A stretch of DNA of 12,539 bases from the NCBI GenBank assembly GCA_001790315.1, contig MGCE01000193.1, forward strand, positions 2,145 through 14,683, given 5' to 3'. Shown here piece after piece: positions 1-5,613 of this stretch. Made by a program: the position numbers and the translations under genes. The notes beneath the pieces were generated by a model. The model did not search any database. It had not been told where the DNA came from and saw only the letters and a list, made by a program, of their open reading frames with translations. Each line of letters starts with the position of its first letter. The first letter of the stretch is position 1. The stretch is from Candidatus Rokubacteria bacterium RIFCSPLOWO2_02_FULL_72_37. GTDB lineage: Bacteria > Methylomirabilota > Methylomirabilia > Rokubacteriales > CSP1-6.

Positions 1-783
1 CCGCCCCTCGTCCACTTCGGCCTTGGCCCGGTAGGACTGGGGGTCGCCCTCGAAGTGGCCCACCCAGCGGATCGTCTTCGCCTCGATCAGCGACGGCCCG
101 TCGCCGCGCCGGGCGCGCTCGGCCGCGCGCGCCGTCGCCTCCCAGACCGCGAGGACGTCGTTGCCGTCCACGGTCTCCCCGGGGATGCCGTAGCCCGCCG
201 CGCGGGCCGCGATGGAGCCGCCCGCCGCCGAGAGGCTGTTCGCGGTCGACGACGCCCAGCGGTTGTTCTCGCAGAAGAAGACGACCGGGAGCGTCCAGAT
301 CGCCGCGAGGTTCACACCCTCGTGAAAGGGCCCGCGGTTGGCGGCGCCGTCGCCGAAGAACGTGAGCACCACCTGCGCCGAGCGCCGGCGCTTGATCGAG
401 AATCCGACGCCGGGGGCGAGCACGCAGCCCGAGGCGAGCACGCCGTTGGCGCCGAGGTAGTTGACCGACGCATCGGCGATGTGCATGCTCCCGCCCTTGC
501 CGTGGCAGATGCCCGTGGCCTTGCCGTAGAGCTCGGCCATGAGCCCCCGCAGCGACCCGCCCTTGGCGATGAGGTGCCCGTGGCCCCGGTGCGTCGAGAG
601 GACGTAGTCCTCGGCGCGGAGCGCCGCGCACGCACCGACCGCGCACGCCTCCTGGCCGATCGACGTGTGCAGGAAGCCCGGCAGGCGCCCGCCGGCGAAC
701 AGCTCCCGCACGCGCTCCTCGAAGAGCCGCACGCGGAGCATCGTCGCGTACATCCGCAGCAGCACGCCGGGATCCGGGGCCAT
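1..783 (-). CDS. Thiamine-diphosphate dehydrogenase E1 alpha subunit (PdhA/AcoA type), 3' end cut off
   Basis: Alpha subunit of the E1 component of a 2-oxoacid or acetoin dehydrogenase complex, which decarboxylates its substrate using thiamine diphosphate (TPP) before transfer to the E2 lipoyl domain in the cytoplasm. From ATG at 783 the frame is open for 261 residues to the window edge, about 80% of the usual 320-330. Visible family motifs are STHRGHGHLIAKG (63-75), the GGSMHIAD segment (97-104) and the TPP/Mg signature starting GDGAANRG (144-151) and ending CENN (171-174). The start lies 11 bases after the cobC-like stop; there is no clear ribosome binding site, but TATAAT lies 10 bases upstream. 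A beta subunit gene would be expected beyond the left edge. The sequence does not separate pyruvate, branched-chain and acetoin substrates, so no symbol is given. Confidence 0.92.
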   Translation of the reverse strand, partial: MAPDPGVLLRMYATMLRVRLFEERVRELFAGGRLPGFLHTSIGQEACAVGACAALRAEDYVLSTHRGHGHLIAKGGSLRGLMAELYGKATGICHGKGGSMHIADASVNYLGANGVLASGCVLAPGVGFSIKRRRSAQVVLTFFGDGAANRGPFHEGVNLAAIWTLPVVFFCENNRWASSTANSLSAAGGSIAARAAGYGIPGETVDGNDVLAVWEATARAAERARRGDGPSLIEAKTIRWVGHFEGDPQSYRAKAEVDEGR

Positions 784-793
784 GACGGCGCGG

Positions 794-799
794 ATTATA
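794..799 (-). promoter_or_regulatory. Perfect -10 box TATAAT just before the E1 alpha start
   Basis: On the minus strand TATAAT ends 10 bases before the E1 alpha ATG and overlaps the stop codon of the cobC-like gene. In a genome this GC-rich an exact consensus is notable. No convincing -35 is seen 16-18 bases upstream. If it is used, transcription would begin within a few bases of the ATG, giving a leaderless or nearly leaderless mRNA. Confidence 0.4.
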
Positions 800-1409
800 G
801 CACCGGGCGTTCGTTGAGCCGGGCGAGGCGCCATCCCGACTCATCGTGCTCGAGCACGCTGAGCGCCCCGTAGTCCTGACCGAGCGCGAGCAGCCGGCCG
901 GGCTCGAGGCCGAGCGCGCGGCAGAGCAGCAGGCGGTTGGTGCCGCCGTGGGCGACGATCGCGACCGCCTGTCCGGCGTGCGCGGCGACGATGGCCTCGA
1001 ACGCGGGCCACGCGCGCGCCGCGAGGTCGGGCACGCTCTCGCCTCCCGGGAAGGGGAACTCCCCGACGCTCGACATCCACGCGACGAATGCCTCGGGCTC
1101 GCGCGCGCGGATCTCCTCCGCCGTGAGCCCGTCCCAGCGGCCCATCGCCATCTCGCGGAGGGCGGGCACGACCACCGGGGTGAGGCCGTGCGGGGCCCCC
1201 ACGATCTCACCGGTCCGGCGCGCCCGGACGAGGTCGCTCGTGAACACCGCGGCGAGCGCGGCGGCGCGCAGCCGCGCCGCCTGCACCGCGCTCTGGCGCT
1301 CCCCGCGCGTGGAGAGCGGCACGTCGAGATGCCCGATGAAGCGGCGCGTCTCCGCGCCGACGACGGCTCCGTGCCGGAGCAGGTAGATCAGCGTCCGAGG
1401 TGCGCCCAC
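795..1409 (-). CDS. cobC: Histidine phosphatase, probable alpha-ribazole phosphatase (CobC-like)
   Basis: 204-residue member of the histidine phosphatase (phosphoglycerate mutase-like) superfamily. The catalytic set is visible: RHG at 12-14 with nucleophile His13, Arg62 in SDLVRARRTG, Glu86 in REMAMGRWDG, and His154 in VAHGGTNR. CobC family members remove phosphate from alpha-ribazole-5'-phosphate or adenosylcobalamin-5'-phosphate late in B12 synthesis. The motifs alone cannot tell this from other small-molecule phosphatases of the fold; the assignment rests on overlap with cobS (22 bases, 1388-1409). Start is GTG at 1409, placing the first beta strand (TLIYLLRHG) at the very N-terminus as is usual. 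The open frame continues upstream, but only as a shadow of cobS. Confidence 0.8.
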   Translation of the reverse strand: MGAPRTLIYLLRHGAVVGAETRRFIGHLDVPLSTRGERQSAVQAARLRAAALAAVFTSDLVRARRTGEIVGAPHGLTPVVVPALREMAMGRWDGLTAEEIRAREPEAFVAWMSSVGEFPFPGGESVPDLAARAWPAFEAIVAAHAGQAVAIVAHGGTNRLLLCRALGLEPGRLLALGQDYGALSVLEHDESGWRLARLNERPVL

Positions 1410-2131
1410 GCGGCCACCACCAGCAGCACGAGCACCTCGGCCGTCTCGATCCCGGCGCCGAGCACGTCGCCCGTGATCCCGTCGAGCCGTCGGCTCATGA
1501 AGCGTCCGACCGCCAATGCCCCGAGCGTGCCGAATCCCTGCGCGACGATGCCGACGACGCCGAGCGTCGCGCCCGCGGCCACGAGCGCCGCGGTGAGCGC
1601 GAGCGCGGGCGCGGCGGGGCCCAGGCCACCCCGGAACGCTGCACCGTGGCCGGACGGGCGCGCGCCGCGAAAGAGGCGCGCGACGAGCGCCGGCGTTCCG
1701 CGCGCGATGGCGGGCGCGGCCAGCAGCGCGCGCGCGCGCTGGCCCGGTCCCAGGTCCGCGACCGCCGCGATCTCGAGGAGCACGACGAGAATGAGCCCGA
1801 TCGCCCCGAAGGCGCCGATGCGGCCGTCGCGCATGATCGCCAGGCGCTGCTCGGGATCGCGCCCGCCGAGGCCGTCGAGGCAGTCCGCGAGGCCGTCGAG
1901 GTGGATGCCGCCCGTGAGGAGCTTCCACAGGGTCACCGTGAGGAGCGCCGCGAGCAACGGCGAGAAGGCGGCGCCGGCGACGCGGTCCGCCAGCGCGAGC
2001 GCCGCGCCCAGCGCGAATCCGACGACCGGGAACCACGCGGCCGCGCGGCCGAGCGCGGCGCCGCCGAGCGCGGGACGTCCGGGCACCGGCACGATGGTGA
2101 GGTAGCGGACGGCCTCGAGCAGCCCTCGCAC
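1388..2131 (-). CDS. cobS: Adenosylcobinamide-GDP ribazoletransferase (cobalamin synthase)
   Basis: Polytopic inner-membrane enzyme of 247 residues, the usual family length, joining adenosylcobinamide-GDP to alpha-ribazole (or its phosphate) to make adenosylcobalamin (phosphate), the last step of nucleotide-loop assembly. Family motifs are GGIHLDGLADCLDGLGG (74-90), with its Mg-binding aspartates, RDGRIGAFG (101-109) and RRLDGITGDVLGA (214-226). Hydrophobic segments lie near 32-48, 57-72, 109-125, 174-198 and 230-243. Start is GTG at 2131; an ATG 16 bases upstream is out of frame. It leads the cobS / cobC-like / E1 alpha row and is divergent from pckG across 146 bases. Other cobalamin genes (cobU, cobT) are not in the window. 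Confidence 0.95.
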   Translation of the reverse strand: MRGLLEAVRYLTIVPVPGRPALGGAALGRAAAWFPVVGFALGAALALADRVAGAAFSPLLAALLTVTLWKLLTGGIHLDGLADCLDGLGGRDPEQRLAIMRDGRIGAFGAIGLILVVLLEIAAVADLGPGQRARALLAAPAIARGTPALVARLFRGARPSGHGAAFRGGLGPAAPALALTAALVAAGATLGVVGIVAQGFGTLGALAVGRFMSRRLDGITGDVLGAGIETAEVLVLLVVAAWAHLGR

Positions 2132-2137
2132 GGGCCG

Positions 2138-2147
2138 ATGCTAGCAT
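2138..2147. promoter_or_regulatory. Perfect AT-containing palindrome ATGCTAGCAT upstream of cobS
   Basis: A 10-base perfect palindrome lies 6 bases upstream of the cobS GTG in otherwise very GC-rich sequence. On the minus strand it supplies TAGCAT or CATGCT as weak -10-like hexamers. It could be a -10 region, a small operator, or chance. No cobalamin riboswitch elements are recognisable in the 146 bases between cobS and pckG. Confidence 0.25.
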
Positions 2148-2178
2148 GCCCGGTCCGGCGCGCCGGCGGACCGCCTCG

Positions 2179-2207
2179 TTGACACCACCGCGGGCCGCGG
2201 CGACAAT
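2179..2207 (+). promoter_or_regulatory. Probable sigma-70 promoter of pckG
   Basis: A perfect -35 TTGACA (2179-2184), a 17-base spacer, and a -10 GACAAT (2202-2207) matching TATAAT at four of six positions including the final AAT. Predicted transcription starts near 2214, giving a leader of about 64 bases. This is the best promoter match in the window and the only gene on the plus strand it can serve is pckG. Confidence 0.6.
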
Positions 2208-2265
2208 CGCGGGCACTCGCGCCGATCGTTCCGACCGTGCGAGCGATTCTCACCCGAGCCCGATC

Positions 2266-2270
2266 GAGGA
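2266..2270 (+). promoter_or_regulatory. Shine-Dalgarno site of pckG (GAGGA)
   Basis: GAGGA is followed by a 7-base gap and the ATG at 2278. It decides the start: the frame is open upstream to at least 2146, but that part has no family similarity and would begin upstream of the predicted promoter. Confidence 0.7.
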
Positions 2271-2277
2271 CGCCTCT

Positions 2278-4032
2278 ATGAGCGTGACGAGCGCAGTCGA
2301 ACGGTGGCTGGACGAGGCGGCCGAGCTGACCCGGCCCGCGAAGGTGCTCTGGTGCGACGGCTCCCCGGCCGAGTACGACCGCCTCGCCGACGAGATGCTG
2401 CGCGACGGGACGCTCCTGGCCCTCAACCCGCGGACCTACCCCGGCTGCTACCTGCACCGGAGCCATCCCTCGGACGTCGCGCGCACCGAGCAACTCACCT
2501 TCATCTGCACTTGGGCGCGTGAAGACGCGGGACCGACCAACAACTGGATGCCGCCCGCCGACGGGAAGGTCCGGGCCGGGGCGTTCCTCCGGAGCAGCAT
2601 GCGTGGACGGACGATGTACGTCATCCCCTACCTGATGGGCCCCGCGGGCTCGCCGATGAGCCGCACCGGTGTCATGGTCACCGACAGCGCGTATGTCGTC
2701 GCGAGCATGCATCTCATGACCCGCGTCGGCCCGGTCGCGTTCCGGCACATGCGGAGTGACGACGACTTCGTCGCCGGCCTGCACTCCCTGGGCGACCTCT
2801 CGCCGGAGCGCCGGCTGATCCTCCATTTCCCGGAGGAGCAGCTGATCTGGAGTGTCGGCTCCGGGTACGGCGGCAACGCGCTGCTCGGCAAGAAGTGCCA
2901 CGCCCTGCGCATCGCTTCCTGGCGCGCGCGCCAGGAAGGCTGGCTCGCCGAGCACATGCTGATCATCGGCGTGGAAGATCCGGCGGGACGTGTCACCTAT
3001 CTCGCGGCGGCGATGCCGAGCGCCTCCGGCAAGACCAACCTCTCGATGGTCGTCTCGACGCTGCCCGGCTGGCGCGCGTGGACGCTCGGCGACGACATCG
3101 CCTGGATGTGGATCGATGCGCAGGGGCAGCTCCGGGCGATCAACCCGGAGCGCGGCTTCTTCGGCGTGGCGCCGAACACGAGTCCCAGGACGAACCGGAA
3201 CGCGACGGAGATGGTGCACGCGAACACGATCTTCACCAACGTCGCGCTGACGCCCTCGGGCGAGCCGTGGTGGGAGGGGCTCACGCCCGAGCCCCCGGCC
3301 GGGCTGGTGGACTGGCAGGGCCAGCCGTGGCGGCCCGGCGGTGGGCCCGCGGCTCATCCGAACTCCCGCTTCACGGTGCCCGTCGCGCAGTGCCCGTCCG
3401 TCGCGCCGAACTGGGAGGATCCGCAGGGCGTCCCCATCTCCGGCCTCATCTTCGGCTCGCGCCGCTCGGCCGTGATCCCGCTCGTCTTCGAGGCGTTCGA
3501 CTGGCGGCACGGTGTGTTCCTGGGCTCGGCGATGTCCACGGAAACGACGGCCGCGATCACCGGCACGGTCGGGCTCGTGCGCCGCGACCCGATGGCGATG
3601 CTGCCGTTCTGCGGTTACAACATGGCCGACTACTTCGCCCACTGGCTCACGACCGGTCCACGGATCGCGACGCCGCCGCGGATCTTTCGCGTGAACTGGT
3701 TCCGCCGCGACGCCGACGGCAGGTTCCTCTGGCCGGGCTACGGCGAGAACATGCGCGTGCTCAGGTGGATGGTCGAGCGGATCCGGGGATCCGCCGACGC
3801 CGTGGAGACCCCGATCGGCTGGGTGCCGACCCCTGCCGCGCTCGACACGAGCGGGCTCGATCTCGGGCCGGCGCAACTCGCCGCGGCGCTCCGGTGCGAC
3901 CGGGGCGAGTGGCTCGCGGCGCTGCGCGACCTCGACGCGTTCTACGCCGGGTTCGGTCCGCGGCTGCCCGCCTCGATCGCCGAGACGCTCGCCGAGACCC
4001 GCCGCCGCCTCAGGGATTCGGCCAGACGATGA
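2278..4032 (+). CDS. pckG: Phosphoenolpyruvate carboxykinase (GTP)
   Basis: Cytosolic enzyme interconverting oxaloacetate + GTP and phosphoenolpyruvate + GDP + CO2, the entry to gluconeogenesis. 584 residues, slightly shorter than the usual 600-620 but complete. Active-site residues follow the animal enzyme with a constant offset of 38: Tyr197 (Y235) in GSGYGGNALLGKKC, Lys206 (K244), His226 (H264) and Asp273 (D311), the last three being Mn ligands. The P-loop is PSASGKTN (247-254). The GFFGVAP stretch and the C-terminal WPGYGENMRVLRWMVERI nucleotide region are also present. Oddities: Ser250 replaces the reactive P-loop cysteine (animal C288) conserved in nearly all GTP-type enzymes, and the usual FGGRR is FGSRR (392-396). 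It has its own promoter and ribosome binding site, and its 3' end overlaps the convergent sigma factor gene by 23 bases. Confidence 0.96.
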   Translation: MSVTSAVERWLDEAAELTRPAKVLWCDGSPAEYDRLADEMLRDGTLLALNPRTYPGCYLHRSHPSDVARTEQLTFICTWAREDAGPTNNWMPPADGKVRAGAFLRSSMRGRTMYVIPYLMGPAGSPMSRTGVMVTDSAYVVASMHLMTRVGPVAFRHMRSDDDFVAGLHSLGDLSPERRLILHFPEEQLIWSVGSGYGGNALLGKKCHALRIASWRARQEGWLAEHMLIIGVEDPAGRVTYLAAAMPSASGKTNLSMVVSTLPGWRAWTLGDDIAWMWIDAQGQLRAINPERGFFGVAPNTSPRTNRNATEMVHANTIFTNVALTPSGEPWWEGLTPEPPAGLVDWQGQPWRPGGGPAAHPNSRFTVPVAQCPSVAPNWEDPQGVPISGLIFGSRRSAVIPLVFEAFDWRHGVFLGSAMSTETTAAITGTVGLVRRDPMAMLPFCGYNMADYFAHWLTTGPRIATPPRIFRVNWFRRDADGRFLWPGYGENMRVLRWMVERIRGSADAVETPIGWVPTPAALDTSGLDLGPAQLAAALRCDRGEWLAALRDLDAFYAGFGPRLPASIAETLAETRRRLRDSARR

Positions 4033-5020
4033 TGATGAGCACGCCGTCGCCGTGGCGGGGCCCACCGATCACGGCCGGGTTGCCCGCCTGGGCCTGGATG
4101 CTCGTCGTCACCTCCGTGCGGCTGCCACGGACGAGGCGCACGCGGAATCGCACCGTGCTGTTCTGGACGGCTTGGGGCGTGACCTCGAGCTGGCGGTCGC
4201 CCGGCACGAGCCAGCGCTGCGTCGTGCCGACGGGCACCTCGGCGACGTACCGCGCGAGGGACGTGTACTCCTTGTAGCGGAAGAGACGCCGGAGCTTCGG
4301 CAGGAAGTTCTCGAGTCGCTCGTCGGGGCCCGCCGGGGCGAGTTGCTGCCCGGGCGGCGGGGGCGTCTCCCCCGCGAGCACCACCCGGGTGCCGAAGCGG
4401 ACGACCTGCTGCGCCTCGACGCTCGACGTCGCCAGAGCCAGCAGCGCGAGGACGAGCGCCAGCAGCGGGCCCAGCGCGTCCCGCAGCCGCTTGCGCGCGT
4501 TGTGCAGTCGCGACATCACGGTTCCCATCGGGATGCCCAGCACCTCTGCGATCTCACGGTACGACAGGCCTTCGAGATCGCCCAACATGATAATGGTCCG
4601 ATGATGCTCCGGCAAACGCGCGAGCGCCCGACGGATGCGCTCGCGTTCCTCCGCGCGCGCCGCCGCGTCGTCCGGCGCCGCGCCCTGGTCCACCAGCGCC
4701 CGGTCCCAGTCCCCCTCGTCGACCCGCTCCGTGCCGAAGGCGCGGCCCTGCGCGGCGCGCTGCCGCGCCCGGTCGGCGGCGACGTTCATCGCGATCCTGA
4801 ACAGCCACGTGTAGAAGGCCGACTGCCCGCGGAACGAGCCGATCGCCTGGTAGGCACGGATGAACGCCTCCTGCGCGACGTCCCACGCGTCCTCGTTGTT
4901 GCGCAGGACGTTGTAGGCGAGCCGGTAGACTCGCTGCCGGTACTTCCCGACCAGAGGCTCGAACGCGGCCATGTCGCCGCGGCGGCACCGTTCGACCAGG
5001 GCGGCGTCGTCGGTTTCCAC
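4010..5020 (-). CDS. ECF sigma factor fused to a hydrophobic segment and an unidentified C-terminal domain
   Basis: 336 residues in one frame. Residues 1-183 are a standard extracytoplasmic-function sigma factor: region 2 at about 22-85 (YRLAYNVLRNNEDAWDVAQE, then FRGQSAFYTWLFRIAMNVAAD) and region 4 at about 126-182 (LPEHHRTIIMLGDLEGLSYR, then EIAEVLGIPMGTVMSRLHNA). A run of leucine and alanine at 184-199 follows, then SSVEAQQ, which resembles a signal-peptide h-region and cleavage site or a transmembrane helix. Residues 204-336 have no family I recognise; they include a proline-rich patch (220-224), PKLRRLFRYKEYTSLARYVA (241-260) and a beta-rich end (GGPRHGDGVLIIIVW). No ATG, GTG or TTG lies in frame near the junction, so a separate downstream gene is unlikely without a frameshift or sequence error. 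No anti-sigma gene adjoins. Start is GTG at 5020. Confidence 0.85.
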   Translation of the reverse strand: METDDAALVERCRRGDMAAFEPLVGKYRQRVYRLAYNVLRNNEDAWDVAQEAFIRAYQAIGSFRGQSAFYTWLFRIAMNVAADRARQRAAQGRAFGTERVDEGDWDRALVDQGAAPDDAAARAEERERIRRALARLPEHHRTIIMLGDLEGLSYREIAEVLGIPMGTVMSRLHNARKRLRDALGPLLALVLALLALATSSVEAQQVVRFGTRVVLAGETPPPPGQQLAPAGPDERLENFLPKLRRLFRYKEYTSLARYVAEVPVGTTQRWLVPGDRQLEVTPQAVQNSTVRFRVRLVRGSRTEVTTSIQAQAGNPAVIGGPRHGDGVLIIIVWPNP

Positions 5021-5080
5021 GCGAGCTCACACGCTCACCCCATCCCGTCGTCGGTTAGACGCCGGGCCGGCGGCGGCGAT
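5021..5080. other. 60-base gap between aroQ and the sigma factor gene
   Basis: No ECF-type autoregulated promoter (GGAAC followed by a GTC-type -10) is visible on the minus strand. GGTGAG lies near 5033-5038, about 12 bases before the sigma GTG, too far to be a convincing ribosome binding site. The sigma gene may be transcribed from upstream of aroQ. Confidence 0.35.
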
Positions 5081-5554
5081 TCACCGTCTGGCCGTGCGGC
5101 CGCGCCCGAGCGCCACGAGCGCGTCGAGGCCGAGCAGGTAGCTGTGCGGGCCGAACCCCGAGATCTGCCCCCGCGCCGCCGACGCGATCACGGAGTGCCG
5201 CCGGAACTCCTCGCGGGCGTGCACGTTGGACAGGTGCACCTCGACGACCGGGAGCCGGATCGCGGCGACCGCGTCACGCAGCGCGATCGAGTAGTGCGTG
5301 AAGGCGCCAGGGTTGAAGACGACACCGACGAAGCGCTCGCGCTCGGCCGCCTGGAGCCAGTCGACGAGCTGGCCCTCGTGATTGGACTGCCGGCACTCGA
5401 CGCCGAGCCCGAGCCGACGTCCGTGGGCGCGGATCAGCCGGTCGACCTCGGCGAGCGACACGCGGCCGTAGACCGCCGGCTCGCGGGTGCCGAGAAGGTT
5501 CAGGTTGGGGCCGTGCAAGACGAGCGCCGCCCGTGCGCGCATCGCGGGCAGCAT
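5081..5554 (-). CDS. aroQ: Type II 3-dehydroquinate dehydratase
   Basis: Third step of the shikimate pathway: dehydration of 3-dehydroquinate to 3-dehydroshikimate by the small dodecameric class. 157 residues, near the usual 145-155. Conserved motifs are LHGPNLNLLGTREPAVYG (13-30) with catalytic Tyr29 and the flexible-lid arginine Arg24, NPGAFTHYS (81-89) with Asn81 and His87, and EVHLSN (105-110) with catalytic His107. FRRHSV (117-122) carries the substrate-contacting arginine. ATG at 5554 is taken as the start; ATG at 5542 (residue 5) is equally possible and closer to the usual N-terminus. Neither has a clear ribosome binding site. The gene is divergent from gspE with only 30 bases between start codons, and is followed by the sigma factor gene in the same direction. 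Confidence 0.96.
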   Translation of the reverse strand: MLPAMRARAALVLHGPNLNLLGTREPAVYGRVSLAEVDRLIRAHGRRLGLGVECRQSNHEGQLVDWLQAAERERFVGVVFNPGAFTHYSIALRDAVAAIRLPVVEVHLSNVHAREEFRRHSVIASAARGQISGFGPHSYLLGLDALVALGRGRTARR

Positions 5555-5573
5555 ATCACGCGGCGGCGGCAGC

Positions 5574-5578
5574 GAAGG
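5574..5578 (+). promoter_or_regulatory. Shine-Dalgarno site of gspE (GAAGG)
   Basis: GAAGG lies 6 bases before ATG 5585, supporting that codon over the in-frame ATG at 5612, which has only a weak GCGAG upstream. Confidence 0.45.
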
Positions 5579-5583
5579 CCGGG

Positions 5584-5613
5584 TATGCTAACATTGCGCA
5601 GCGAGCATAGCAT
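5584..5613. promoter_or_regulatory. AT-rich imperfect inverted repeat across the gspE start
   Basis: TATGCTA at 5584-5590 is mirrored by AGCATA (5604-5609) and TAGCAT (5608-5613), bracketing both candidate gspE start codons. It lies at the divergent aroQ/gspE junction, where promoters for both directions must be, so it could be a -10 region or operator. A hairpin in the gspE mRNA would cover the start codon. Confidence 0.25.

Noticed and set aside
2132..2277. Cobalamin riboswitch before cobS
   Set aside because: The 146-base gap with pckG is too short for a full B12 riboswitch on the minus strand together with the pckG promoter, and no B12-box-like sequence was recognised.
1933..4065. 710-residue minus-strand open frame opposite pckG
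   Set aside because: Composition is Arg/His/Pro/Gly-rich without motifs, and it is antisense to a clearly recognised PEPCK and overlaps cobS out of frame.
4010..4460. Separate secreted-protein gene within the C-terminal part of the sigma factor gene
   Set aside because: The hydrophobic segment looks like a signal peptide, but no ATG, GTG or TTG lies in frame near it; only CTG codons do. Kept as one fused gene, with the two-gene origin noted.
5052..5059. Shared GGTTAGAC at 5052-5059 and 11673-11680 as a common regulatory motif
   Set aside because: Two copies of an 8-mer, in different positions and orientations relative to the genes they precede, are not enough to claim a shared site.
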